Assembly (NCBI GenBank): GCA_006503475.1
Contig: RSEH01000016.1
Coordinates: forward strand, 62,001-126,000
Direction: 5' to 3'
DNA length: 64,000 nucleotides
DNA from: Stentor roeselii
Taxonomy: Eukaryota > Ciliophora > Heterotrichea > Heterotrichida > Stentoridae
Part shown: in pieces, positions 18,960-28,751 of the stretch
Numbering within the stretch: position 1 is the first letter of the stretch
How the letters are laid out: every line of letters starts with the position of its first letter
Made by a program: the position numbers and the translations under genes
Notes under the pieces: model-generated
The model's database searches: none
Told to the model about the DNA's origin: nothing
The model's input: the letters and a program-made list of their open reading frames with translations, nothing else

Positions 18960-21900
18960 CTATTCAAACAAACTTGAATAAAAATTCCGATTTTTCCCAA
19001 ATTCCGTTTTTTCTGTATTAATAATCGAAAGTTTATGTTTCCAGATATTTGCCCTCGCTTTTAAAGTGGAAACATGGTTGTAAACAGTGAAATGAAGAAG
19101 AACTGCAAGTTGTTCATTCGGTACAACCATTAAATCTAAAAGTGGACCAGCTCTTTTCCCAGCTCCAAAAATATTGACCTTCGTGATATCTTCATTAATT
19201 GAAGTGAGTATAACGACCATTAACTTGTTTAAGTCAATCAAGTTGAGAAAATCAGGGACTTTATTAGAGTACTGGTCATTCAATCTTTGATTCCACAAGA
19301 CAACAGCATTAGAAATCGAGGTAAAGTCACTTAAAACCCAGTCTTTTTTATGTCTCACAGCAATATCAGGGAAAACCACTAAACTTTCAAATAGGTCCAA
19401 GTTGCAATAAAGAACCTTCTTAAACCGATTCACGACTCCTGAAAAATGACTGAAAACCAGAGACTCTTTCGTAATCAGCGAACCTAAAGCATTTAAAAAA
19501 ATTTGAAATGTTTTATGGTAAGACTTCCCTGAAAGTGCTTTAATTTCATTGTCTTCAGGTGTTTCGAGGTAAAACAAGGGAAACTTTATCAGTTCTTTTT
19601 CGTTAATCGAGTCAAAAACTGGAGAAATTTTCGAAAATTTCTCGTTGTTTATAAATGAAACATGTCCTGAAGCTTCTAGAAGACCAAGTTGTCCTAAGAA
19701 ACTTCTGTGAAAAGTGCATTCGAATTTATGGGGAGTGTAATTATCATCTCTTTTTACCTTTTCTCTAGTTTTTCGCTTGACACTGTGCTGAAAGTTGAAC
19801 TTTTTCTGAAAATTTTCAAACAAGTCCTGATTTTTACTGTCTAAATCGTTAAAAAGTTCTAAAGACATGTCTTTTCTCAGTTCTTGCTTGACTTCGAAAG
19901 GGCTGATAAGAGCAAGGTCGAAATGTTTATTTTCAGCAGGTCTCACTCCACATTTTTTAATTTTCCAAGAGTAAAGACCAGAAGGGTTTCTAATAAAAAA
20001 CCCATTTTCTTCTAGATTATGATATGCTGAAATAAAAGAAGTCCCAATAATAAAATGCTTTTTATAGAAGTTACTCATTGTCGGCTTGTAATAAGAAGAA
20101 AGAGTCAGTCCAGTTTCTGACCTGAACCTTCTGGCAAGATTATTTAAAACAAATGCGACGATAAGTTGAGAGAACTCCTGGTCAATATAACTAGAATTTT
20201 CCAAAACTTTCACAAAAAAGCTGTTTTTTATGTCTTCTTCTAAAAAAGCTTCAGGAAATCGGTCAAGCCAGCTGCTAAGGACCAGCAACAAGACAGTCGT
20301 TCTTTCAACATCTGCCTTTTTCGTGCGAATTGGGACAAAGGCCAATAAATTTGAAACTATTTGTCGAAAAATCTGCCCTGTGACTAGTTTTTTATTGATA
20401 ACAAAAGGTAAAATCGCAATTGCTTCTATCATATCTGTGAATTTTTGCTTGTCACGGTCTTTGTAATCGAATGACTCGATTCTTCCTATCATTATGCATA
20501 AAATGCTGTGAAGGGAGTCTTGGTCATCTTTGATAGTCGCGGCGAAAGTGAAAAGGCTCCAGATTAACAGCCAAAAGTTGTGATCGTCTGTTTCTAGTCC
20601 CAGGGCTTGTGAGTAGATGTCTACTATTTTGTTGTTGAAGGACTTGGACTGGAACTTGTTGCATAGTGGAGATATTGTTGAAAGGATCATGTAACATGGG
20701 AACTTTACTTGAGGGTCGCTTTCTTTGTCGCATAGGTATGTGTTTATATGGTTCATGAATGATGGGGGGTATAGGAAAAGCTTAATAGTTTCTTGACCAT
20801 AAGAAATCAAAGAATAAGCATCCCTCAGTATTTCACCAATAATAAACTTGTCACTAGATCTAAGGTTCTCTAAAAGCACTCTAAAGAAAGTACTAAGATA
20901 CTCTATCTTTGACGGGCCTTGAGCCACTGAAAAGATTCGACAAAGCACCGATATCAACTCTGACTTACCAAGCGGGTCAAAAGTAGAATCAGTAGATGCA
21001 TGAAGAAAAAGCCATTTCCCATAAATCCTCATAAGAGAGTTAATCGAAGGAATAGGCAACCGAGTCTTACTCTCTAAATACTGACTATGCACTTTAAAAG
21101 TCTCATCAAGAATTTTTTCAAGTTTAACATGACTGACCTCTCTACTTTTCAGCGGAATTTTCAGACATCCAGACTTTTCTCTCTGTTCACAAAGGTTGAG
21201 CCAAAGGTCGATGATGATATGAATCGAGTGTGAAATAGCAGTTTGAACATCATGATCCTGACTTTTACAAAACGATTCATCAAGTAATAAATCATTAAAC
21301 TTATACCAATAAAAGACTTTCACATGATCATCAAGCAGCACCTTGACAAGGTCAGGTGACTTAAGACTATGATCAAAAACAATCTCAATTTCTCGATAAT
21401 TACTCAAATAAAGCATAGAAATAACAGCTTTTGTAAGTCCACAACTAACTGAAGTCCAATGTTGTATAAAATTCTCATTTTTCACCCAAATTTTCAAACA
21501 TTTTTTCACAAGAGTCCAAAGATTTTCATCTAAAGTCTTCGCTCCAAGCAAGACTTCAAAAAAGACTTTCAAGAACTTGCTACTAAGAAAGTCAGCTAAA
21601 GAAGGAGAGTAAATAGAAATATAATCAGAAATAAGAATATTGAGTTGAACAAGAGCAAGCCAAGTTTCACTTCCGATTTCAGTATACCTGATGACTTTTT
21701 GATAGAGGTTCAAAACGTCCATGCAAAGTTCAGACTGTCTGACAAGGTCTTCTCGTTTTGAGAAGACAAGAGACAAGTGCCCGATGATCTCTCTTCTGTA
21801 ATGTTCCAGACGACTTTCCATTATTTTCGGTCTGGTGCTTTCAACAACCAGCCAGTCAGAGTAAATCCTTAAAGCCGTTTTAATAGTCGCGAACTCAGTC

Positions 21901-22136
21901 AAAGGCAAGGCAAAGGCATACGCGAGACATTCCATTGCCCAGTCCAAGTGAAACAAGCTCGAAACAACATCTTTACCCTTCACTTTGAGACTTTCTATAA
22001 AAACTTTACAAACAGTCACACGATTACTTTCTTCCAAAACCATGAAATTCAACAAATTCGTCGAAATTCTCGAACTTAAAAAAGGCTCCAAAGACTTGCG
22101 TCCGAATTCATCTTGTTTAAAGTTAGTGATGTACAT
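18960..22136 (-). CDS. RalGAP/tuberin-type protein with C-terminal Rap-GAP-like domain
   Basis: 1058 residues, mostly helical repeat-like, resembling the HEAT-rich bodies of RalGAP-alpha and TSC2. The last 150 or so residues resemble a Rap/Ran-GAP domain: ISNAVVLWNQ, then a VVILT strand, then AGPLLDLMVVPNEQLAVLLHFTVYNH, which parallels the GPLxDGxVVxxxxLxxLVRxTAIN motif of that family. Such proteins stimulate GTP hydrolysis by Ral or Rheb using a catalytic Asn; an Asn is present in ISNAVV, but I cannot be sure it is the equivalent one. The protein is longer than Rap1GAP and shorter than human RalGAP-alpha or TSC2. There are no introns by frame. It sits 28 bp upstream of the LITAF gene start on the same strand. 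Confidence 0.6.
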   Translation of the reverse strand: MYITNFKQDEFGRKSLEPFLSSRISTNLLNFMVLEESNRVTVCKVFIESLKVKGKDVVSSLFHLDWAMECLAYAFALPLTEFATIKTALRIYSDWLVVESTRPKIMESRLEHYRREIIGHLSLVFSKREDLVRQSELCMDVLNLYQKVIRYTEIGSETWLALVQLNILISDYISIYSPSLADFLSSKFLKVFFEVLLGAKTLDENLWTLVKKCLKIWVKNENFIQHWTSVSCGLTKAVISMLYLSNYREIEIVFDHSLKSPDLVKVLLDDHVKVFYWYKFNDLLLDESFCKSQDHDVQTAISHSIHIIIDLWLNLCEQREKSGCLKIPLKSREVSHVKLEKILDETFKVHSQYLESKTRLPIPSINSLMRIYGKWLFLHASTDSTFDPLGKSELISVLCRIFSVAQGPSKIEYLSTFFRVLLENLRSSDKFIIGEILRDAYSLISYGQETIKLFLYPPSFMNHINTYLCDKESDPQVKFPCYMILSTISPLCNKFQSKSFNNKIVDIYSQALGLETDDHNFWLLIWSLFTFAATIKDDQDSLHSILCIMIGRIESFDYKDRDKQKFTDMIEAIAILPFVINKKLVTGQIFRQIVSNLLAFVPIRTKKADVERTTVLLLVLSSWLDRFPEAFLEEDIKNSFFVKVLENSSYIDQEFSQLIVAFVLNNLARRFRSETGLTLSSYYKPTMSNFYKKHFIIGTSFISAYHNLEENGFFIRNPSGLYSWKIKKCGVRPAENKHFDLALISPFEVKQELRKDMSLELFNDLDSKNQDLFENFQKKFNFQHSVKRKTREKVKRDDNYTPHKFECTFHRSFLGQLGLLEASGHVSFINNEKFSKISPVFDSINEKELIKFPLFYLETPEDNEIKALSGKSYHKTFQIFLNALGSLITKESLVFSHFSGVVNRFKKVLYCNLDLFESLVVFPDIAVRHKKDWVLSDFTSISNAVVLWNQRLNDQYSNKVPDFLNLIDLNKLMVVILTSINEDITKVNIFGAGKRAGPLLDLMVVPNEQLAVLLHFTVYNHVSTLKARANIWKHKLSIINTEKTEFGKNRNFYSSLFE

Positions 22137-22164
22137 ATTTCTATCTATTTTGCAAGTTAATTAA

Positions 22165-22614
22165 CTACACTGGGTGTTCGTTTTTCAGTAGATTATTGCA
22201 GAACTCACAAAAGTGTTCAGCGTCTTTACATTCATCACAACAATAAGGTATCCAACAGCAAAGCCAGCATCCGATGATACAAAGATACCCACAACAGAGA
22301 TGATTGATGAGTCCGGTTTTAAGCGTAACTCTTGACCATCCATATCTTCTGCAATGAGGACAGTAAAGTTGCTTGCTTCTTTTGCGGATTAAGTCTTCGT
22401 GACTCGTGTTTGCCCGGACGTTGGGGTCTGGAGGGGGCTGGGAGTAATAACCTTGACTGCCCTGACCAGGATAGGCAACGTAGTACCCAGGGGGAGGGTA
22501 GTACGAAGGGGGAGGGTAGTAATGTTGAGGAGCTGGAGGTCGTTGGTTGTCATTTTCCAGATCAAGAGGAGTCGCTTCAGTGATCTCATCTTTTTCCTTT
22601 GCGTCCTTTTCCAT
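22165..22614 (-). CDS. LITAF-domain membrane-associated protein
   Basis: 149 residues. The N terminus is acidic, then Pro/Tyr-rich with repeated YYPPPS/GYYP units. The C-terminal 70 residues form a LITAF (SIMPLE) domain: CPHC, then a hydrophobic Cys-rich hairpin (CCGYLCIIGCWLCCWIPYCC), then KDAEHFCEFC. In this family the two CxxC pairs bind one zinc while the hydrophobic part inserts into the cytosolic face of late endosomes and lysosomes. PPxY-type repeats in family members recruit Nedd4 ligases and ESCRT; here the repeats are PPPSYY and PPPGYY, so that link is an inference. Length is typical (human LITAF 161). Confidence 0.9.
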   Translation of the reverse strand: MEKDAKEKDEITEATPLDLENDNQRPPAPQHYYPPPSYYPPPGYYVAYPGQGSQGYYSQPPPDPNVRANTSHEDLIRKRSKQLYCPHCRRYGWSRVTLKTGLINHLCCGYLCIIGCWLCCWIPYCCDECKDAEHFCEFCNNLLKNEHPV

Positions 22615-22626
22615 ATTCTTATCTAG

Positions 22627-24903
22627 TTATAAAGTAGTCACTGGCCGGTCAGCTTTCTTCACAGGAGGTAAAGTTATTGATTCACCCACCTCTTCATCTG
22701 CTACACCTGGAGGCGAACTGCCTCGAAATACTGATGTTTTTGTACGGTTTGTGAAACTCTCAGGCTGAATCGATGCTAACATCCTTGAAAAGCCCGGACC
22801 TGCCCGGGCTATGCGATCCGCAGGGTCTCGATAAGGCATTCTATTCCAAGGCTGGTAAGGTGCAGCTCTTCCCATAAGTTTTTCTAGTTCTTTTTGACAA
22901 CTCGCACAAGACCAGCCTCCAAGTGGCTTTCTTGCCAGCATTGCATCATCACCTTCAGGTATAGATCGAAAAGTTTCAGTTTCCCTTATTTGTTTTTCTA
23001 AAAACTTCAAAGCACGTTTAGTTTCAAGTTTTTCAGCGAATTTTCTCATGAATTCTTCAGCAAGTTCTTTAAGTTTCTGCTTGAAAAGATCTTCTAAAGC
23101 TTTTAAGTCTTCGATGGAGACTTTTTTATTGATAAGGTCTTCAAGTTCTTTAATTTTAGCGAAAAGGTCTTTTATTTGCTTTTCAAGACGTGAAAGCCAG
23201 TCTTTAGAGTCGGACTGAAATTTTATGAAAAGGTTGAAGATTGAAATCAGGTCTTGGCCTTCAGGAAGGGTCAGGCCTTTCAGGTGGTCTTCGAGAAAAG
23301 CGATTCTTTTGTAAAGAGAGAGAAGACGTGAAGAGTCTCCTCCTTCTTCACCTTTGGATGGCTTGAAGTCCATTGAAGAGAAAAGTTTTTTCAAATCGTC
23401 GATGTCGGATTTGTTCGCTTTTTTGTTTAGACTCACTTCGAAGGAAGATAGTCGAGAACCTTGCTCGTCGAACCTTTGGGATAATGATGAAAGTTGCTTT
23501 AAAAGGTCGTCTAGTCTCAATGAAAGGTCTTTCAAGGCTTTTGGGTCTCCAGCTCCTCTTGGCTCGGTTATACGAGAAGAAAGATCTTGCATTTGTTTGG
23601 ATAAATCGTCTAGACGGTGCTGAACTTCGCGGAGGGCTTTTAGGTCTATCGGCACTGCCTGACCTGGAGTTGATGAATGACGAATTGCGTCTAGGTCGTC
23701 TAGACTTGCCTTGCGTTTCAAGGCTTCTTCTAAGAGTTTTGATTGTTTTTTTAGATTTTCGATGTCTTCTGTATTGACTTTTACCCGATCTTCCAAAGAC
23801 TTGAGCAACTTTTTAAGAGCATCCAGGTCATCCTTACTTACTTCAGACTTGATTTCACTTAAATCAATTTGTTTTCCTGAAGACTTTTTAAGCAAATCTT
23901 CTAATTTTTTCAAATAAATCCCAAGTTCCGAGACCTCATCCTCAACTTTTTTCAAAGAACTTTCATTTTTATCAGCCAGATCCTTAGCCCTAGAAGCCAA
24001 GTCCTCATTATCAGAGACTCTAATTTCAATATCCTTCAAACTTTTCCTCAATTCATTCAAGTCATCAAGAACATTATTCAAAGCAGAAGAGTCAACATTA
24101 GACTGAACTTCATGAATGACAGGTTCAACAGGTTTACTAATTTGCATGACTTCTCCACCAAGTCCTTTAATTGCATTCATGGCCTGTTCAATATCAAGTT
24201 CCAATTGATGTATCCGTTTTTCATGATCATTCAAATTTCCAGTGTGTCTTTCAACCTTAGAATTAATTTCATTGATATTTTTTTCATGTTTTTCTGATTT
24301 TTCTGCAACACCTTCAAGTTCTTTTTTAAGGTGTTCAAAATTTCTGCTTTGTTTCGAAAGGTCTTCTTCTACTTTTTCAAGTCTTTCTTTGATTTCAGAA
24401 AGGCTTTGGTCCTGTTTTTCAAGGATTTTTTTCTGAGAGAAAGAAGCAGCTTCTAGGTTTTGAGTTAAATTATCCATGTCATTAACTTGTCCTTGAACCT
24501 GTTTCAAAGCTTTCTGTAAGGCGGATACCGAGTTTAAGGTGTCTTTTTGAGAGTCTTCCAGGTTTTGAACGGTTGTTTTTACTCCTTCCAGAGATGAGGA
24601 TAACGAAGAGTGAATTGTTTCGTGAGATGAGAGTTGAGATGAATGGGATTCTGAAGTCGTTTGAAGAGATTTTGCAAGTTCTGACGTTTTTTGCAACTGT
24701 GAACGAAGATCTGATAACTCGTCGGATAAGGAAGAGTTTTTGCTGGACTGCTTTGAAAGAGATGACTCATGACGACGAAGAACTGTCAGAATGTATTCGA
24801 AGATCGTCTTGAAACCTTCATAGTTGAATGAAACGTTTAAGATCGCCTCTACTGACACTGGGTATTCGAGGGTTAATTCAATGTGGGTCACTTCTGGATC
24901 CAT
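22627..24903 (-). CDS. Long coiled-coil protein with C-terminal CxxC, possibly QRICH2/DUF4795-like
   Basis: 758 residues. Residues about 45-650 are heptad-rich coiled coil with Leu, Ser, Lys and Asp (many LxDLxxxLxxL units). The start (about 1-45) is globular. Near the C terminus, ALKFLEKQIRE is followed by GGWSCASCQKELEKLMG and a Pro/Arg-rich tail. A coiled coil ending in a CxSCxxxL element recalls DUF4795 of QRICH2, a sperm-flagellum protein, but this is recalled similarity only. A structural role in cilia or cortex would fit. The ATG follows TTAATAA. The stop is 12 bp from the LITAF start. Confidence 0.6.
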   Translation of the reverse strand: MDPEVTHIELTLEYPVSVEAILNVSFNYEGFKTIFEYILTVLRRHESSLSKQSSKNSSLSDELSDLRSQLQKTSELAKSLQTTSESHSSQLSSHETIHSSLSSSLEGVKTTVQNLEDSQKDTLNSVSALQKALKQVQGQVNDMDNLTQNLEAASFSQKKILEKQDQSLSEIKERLEKVEEDLSKQSRNFEHLKKELEGVAEKSEKHEKNINEINSKVERHTGNLNDHEKRIHQLELDIEQAMNAIKGLGGEVMQISKPVEPVIHEVQSNVDSSALNNVLDDLNELRKSLKDIEIRVSDNEDLASRAKDLADKNESSLKKVEDEVSELGIYLKKLEDLLKKSSGKQIDLSEIKSEVSKDDLDALKKLLKSLEDRVKVNTEDIENLKKQSKLLEEALKRKASLDDLDAIRHSSTPGQAVPIDLKALREVQHRLDDLSKQMQDLSSRITEPRGAGDPKALKDLSLRLDDLLKQLSSLSQRFDEQGSRLSSFEVSLNKKANKSDIDDLKKLFSSMDFKPSKGEEGGDSSRLLSLYKRIAFLEDHLKGLTLPEGQDLISIFNLFIKFQSDSKDWLSRLEKQIKDLFAKIKELEDLINKKVSIEDLKALEDLFKQKLKELAEEFMRKFAEKLETKRALKFLEKQIRETETFRSIPEGDDAMLARKPLGGWSCASCQKELEKLMGRAAPYQPWNRMPYRDPADRIARAGPGFSRMLASIQPESFTNRTKTSVFRGSSPPGVADEEVGESITLPPVKKADRPVTTL

Positions 24904-25155
24904 TTATTAACGATGTTCAAGCCGTTGAAGTTCTAAGATACTGAAAATTATAAGGAAAAAAAGAAGCTTTAGGTTTATTGGACTTTTTGGAGATCTTCAT
25001 GTTAAGAACTCATGATTTCTATGAAAAAAAACAAGTAAAATTCATAAATTCTAACAAAATCTCTAAATCATTAAATTTTTCTTCTCATCATTACCTCAAG
25101 ATTTCCCTAATTTTTCATAATTCCTTCTCTTGAACATCCCACAATCCAAGTAATA

Positions 25156-26448
25156 ATGGATCCTCTTCTCTCTAAAACCAGAAAAAAGAAAAAATTCTGT
25201 TGTTTCGCACAATCCGAGTCCTCAGGAGACGAGTCAGTGATAACAATAGACCGAGACTCAATAATCTCCTTCGAGCCAGTCTCTCAAAAGAGGTACTTAA
25301 TAAATAACTACGCCTCAGACCGAGTCTACCTGATTCCGACACAAGGAGAGTACTTTGCCCTTACAATAAAGCAAGTGCTTCTCGAGTCAAAAACGCCTTT
25401 GGGGTCTCAAATCCAATCATCTCGTCAGATTAAAAGATCCACCCAAATAGTTTCTTCAGTTCTCGCCACAAAAGACGAGTCCTTTGTACTTCCTGACAAG
25501 TTCTTATCAGACAAGGTTCAAAAAAAGCTCTGCAAGTTGCTGATGTCAAGACAACCAGCAAGTAACTCTTTAGTTTCCAGCAAAAGAAGTTGCAGCCTTG
25601 CCTTACGTCTGGCGAAATATTGCCACGTTGTCCTTCTAGAAGAAGAAAAAGTTCTAGAAGAACTAGTTCAAAACAACCCTGAACTCAGTTTTCAAGGGTT
25701 TAAAATTAATCTTATTGAAGGAAAACTCGAAGAATATCACAACTTTCAAGATATTGACTTGCTTCTATTCAATCTCGTTGAAAAGGACCAGGAGGACTCA
25801 GAGTTCACTGATGAGATCTTGAAGAGTTTTTCACAAATTGTGCAGAAGTACTCAAATCACGTGAAAAACATTGCAGCGATTCTCCCTTTCGCGACAGATC
25901 CAGTGAAAATCTGCGAATGTCTGTCTTTTTGCAGTGCAAGTCCTGTTGTGGAAATTTTGGTTTATTCTGATCTCAGTCCTTGCAAGTTTCAAATCGTTTT
26001 AATTGACCAACTTGCCAGACTCAGCACTTCTGAACTGATAAATAATCTTCTTAGTCGACTTTCACTTCCACAAGCACAGCACTCGTCACTAAAGGAAATA
26101 ATTGAAAAGCTTGGTGTTAGAACTACTTTAAAAATCTTACAAGATTCAGAAAAACAAGTCAAAAAAGGAGGACGAGACCTAGTTCAGAGTTTTTTAGAAA
26201 AAGCGAAAAATTTAGGTTGTTTATTGAAAAATATTAAAACTTTGCATATAGGACCTGAAAGTAATCGACTTGCAAAGTTTTCTTCGAGTAATAAAGAGTT
26301 CTTTTTTGTGTATAGGACTCAAGAGTCCTCAGTCCTGCAAGACGACAGCTTAAAAATCACAGGCGAGATGGAAATTCTCAGGTACTTGGAAGAGTCACAA
26401 GATAATGACCGACAAAATAACTCACTTCTGAGCCTGGTTGAAGGTTAA
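25156..26448 (+). CDS. TGS1-like methyltransferase fold, probably a pseudoenzyme
   Basis: 430 residues. After a basic, Cys-containing N terminus, RYLINNYASDRVYLIPTQGE and YFALTIKQV resemble the opening of trimethylguanosine synthase (a QRYRLFSRFD..GI.LD.EGWFSVTPE pattern). Rossmann-like strands follow: LALRLAKYCHVVLLEEE, FKINLIEG and DIDLLLFNLVEK. The usual SAM-binding Gly-rich loop (FCGxGGN) and the catalytic PPWGG are not present, so methylation of snRNA caps by this protein is unlikely. The last 130 residues are helical and unassigned. The assignment is inference from order and spacing of weak matches. It starts with AAGTAATA before the ATG, and ends 17 bp from the next start on the same strand. 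Confidence 0.4.
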   Translation: MDPLLSKTRKKKKFCCFAQSESSGDESVITIDRDSIISFEPVSQKRYLINNYASDRVYLIPTQGEYFALTIKQVLLESKTPLGSQIQSSRQIKRSTQIVSSVLATKDESFVLPDKFLSDKVQKKLCKLLMSRQPASNSLVSSKRSCSLALRLAKYCHVVLLEEEKVLEELVQNNPELSFQGFKINLIEGKLEEYHNFQDIDLLLFNLVEKDQEDSEFTDEILKSFSQIVQKYSNHVKNIAAILPFATDPVKICECLSFCSASPVVEILVYSDLSPCKFQIVLIDQLARLSTSELINNLLSRLSLPQAQHSSLKEIIEKLGVRTTLKILQDSEKQVKKGGRDLVQSFLEKAKNLGCLLKNIKTLHIGPESNRLAKFSSSNKEFFFVYRTQESSVLQDDSLKITGEMEILRYLEESQDNDRQNNSLLSLVEG

Positions 26449-26465
26449 CGTTGTAAAGATTAAAT

Positions 26466-27992
26466 ATGACTGACATAGCAGGTGATAAACAGCTCAGCCT
26501 TATCAAAGCTATCATCAGAACTTCTGATTACTCACATCCAGTTGTTTTGATTTCTTGTAAAGAACTTGGAATCAACCCTGAAGAGTTGAAACCTCGAAAA
26601 ACTGAAGACTTTGCTGATAAAAAAACTTGTCTTGAGATTCATGAACTCAGGTTTAGACATTATGAAACTAAAAGAAGGGCGAAACTTGAACAGGTTGCTT
26701 TGAAAATCATGAAGTCTGGAACTAATCTTTTGAAACTTATGAATAAGGATTTGGGACCTGTTCATTTTCAAAGATATTCTCTTTCACCTGAACAGGTTGA
26801 TAACTTTCAGAGGAAAGGGAAGTTGGAGTCTACTTTAGTTCATCCTCTTACTACGAGAGATCTCTCGCAGAAAAAACTGGAAATCCAGAAGAAAAAACTT
26901 GAGAGGATTGTTAGGGTTATGGGGAATATTAAGGAGATTAAGTATTTGGAAGAGGTGAAGAAAAAAAAGATTAATAATGACCTGGACATAAAACACAAGA
27001 AAATAACCGAAGAAAAGCAAATAAACGAAGAAAAAAGAATCAAGAAAATCCACAAAATCAACACGAAACGAGAAGAAATCCTAAAAAAAAAGCAACAAGC
27101 CGATCAAGACCTCGACTTAGACTTCAAAGTAAAAGTTCGAGTCGGTAACCAAACAGACCGAAGATCAAGACTAAAAATAAAAGAATCAAAAACTTCCTTT
27201 TCCTGTCGATCCGTATCAAAAAGAAATGACTAGTAAATCTAAACAGGTGATGAAGACGATCCAGAACTCGACCAAAAACTTGAAACAATTCAAAAAAGAC
27301 TTGAACTTTCAGCAGGAAGAGCAATAAAATATCAACATGAAAAAGTCTTACATGGCCTTCAGAATTCAGAGAAAATCCTGAAAATTCGACAAAAACTGAA
27401 ACAACAAAACGAAGAAGAAGAAAAAAAAATTCTGATAAAACTTGGAAATTTGAACCAAAATATTGAAAACTCAAGAGTAGGATTTAATTAGATTAAAAGA
27501 GAGGAAATGATCAAGGAAACTGTAGAAAAAATCAATGAACATCGGAAAATTAAACTTTTGAAAGTTCAGCAAGAGCAGAAGAAGGAAGAGGCTAGGGCTT
27601 TGAATAAGGAAAAACAACTTAATGGAAAGGAAAAGTTTAGGGAAAGAGTTGTTGAACAGAATAAATACTGGATTAATCAACAATCTATGTATTTGAATGA
27701 AGTTAACTATTTAAAAAAAAGTGACCAGCAGCAAAATTACCTTAAAAATCAAGAACTTAGCATGAAACTAAAGGAAAGAATTTTGGATAAACATAAGAAA
27801 CAGGAGGAGGTCAGGAAAAAGTTGAAAGAAAGTCAGGAAAAGATTAAAAAGGTGAGAGAAGGAGTGGATTCAGAGATTCTTATACAGAAGGAAAAGAACT
27901 TATTGAGCATTAAGGAGTCTTTAGCTAGTTTCGAGAAAAAAAGCAAGAAGCACATGCTTGATCCTACATTTTTATTAACGGAGCCTGAATAA
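26466..27992 (+). CDS. Charged coiled-coil protein with one clear intron and one unresolved break
   Basis: Two open stretches (26466-27233 and about 27250-27992) lie in the same frame and have the same Lys/Glu/Arg-rich helical character, so I treat them as one gene of about 500 residues. A 15-nt intron at 27477-27491 (GTAGGATTTAATTAG) is clear. At 27231-27250 the frame is crossed by TAG, TAA and TAA. The local GTAAATCTAAACAG resembles an intron but is 14 nt, and splicing it leaves a TAG. Either a non-canonical intron, a sequence error, or two separate genes would explain this. The product has no recognisable domain beyond coiled coil and a basic segment ending in SCRSVSKRND before the break. 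No gene symbol can be supported. Confidence 0.55.
27477..27491 (+). other. 15-nt intron in the coiled-coil gene
   Basis: Reads GTAGGATTTAATTAG with an in-frame TAG at its 3' end. Removal joins AACTCAAGA to ATTAAAAGA and keeps the helical frame open. Confidence 0.85.
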
Positions 27993-28164
27993 CGACTAGA
28001 AAATAGTTAATAAAAGATCATTTCAACTATTTCCACATTCCCTAAAAACCCATCCTTCTTCCTAATAAACCAAATCCTTCATCAATCTCTTCAATTCTCT
28101 AACTCACTTAAAAATTCATAAAACTCTCCTAAACCAATTCACAATATTCCAACTTAAACCATAA

Positions 28165-28701
28165 ATGAAAAAAAAGTTCTTTTCATCTCAAGCCGATTCT
28201 CAAGGAGCATCTCCAGACGACCTAACCGAATCAACTTTTCCAAGACTTCCACTAAACAACTCACAAGGTCCATCGCCAAATCCATTTTCCTGCGAGACAT
28301 CTCAGCACTTTTACACAGACCCATCACAATCAACCCGAGTGCCAATTCTCGCATACCGAAAGTACCAAGACTATCACTCAATGCGACGAAAGCAGTCGAT
28401 TCCCTTGCGACAAGTCTCAGAAACTCCAAGATTTCACTTTTTATACCATCCTGAATTTCTTAGAGTATCTCCAAGAGCGAAGGTAGAAGTTTTTACAAGA
28501 AACCCGAAAGAACAAGACCTGACTTTCGCTAAACAACAGAAAAATTTGCAGGTTAAATTAAAGAGAATTGGAAAAAAATCGAAGATTTTACCTAATTTGG
28601 CTGTCAAGACTGAAGAGATTTCAGTTGAGTTCTCTCCTGCTTGGACTATGGGTGAAAAGTTGTATAAATTGGCGGAGTTATCGCCTTTGATGAAGTTTTG
28701 A
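28165..28701 (+). CDS. Hypothetical Ser/Pro-rich basic protein
   Basis: 178 residues. The first 60 are Ser, Pro and Asn rich; the middle has a PILAYRKYQDYHSMRRKQSIPLR-like basic stretch (positions about 68-90), followed by a FHFLYHPEFLRVSPR segment and a Lys-rich helix. No domain recognised. It sits alone between a coiled-coil gene (172 bp upstream) and the CDPK gene (50 bp downstream), all on the same strand. The upstream gap is strongly A/C rich. The start follows TTAAACCATAA. Confidence 0.55.
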   Translation: MKKKFFSSQADSQGASPDDLTESTFPRLPLNNSQGPSPNPFSCETSQHFYTDPSQSTRVPILAYRKYQDYHSMRRKQSIPLRQVSETPRFHFLYHPEFLRVSPRAKVEVFTRNPKEQDLTFAKQQKNLQVKLKRIGKKSKILPNLAVKTEEISVEFSPAWTMGEKLYKLAELSPLMKF

Positions 28702-28751
28702 TGTAAATAAGGATCAATGATCGTTATTTGTGGATTTTTATATAAATAGAT

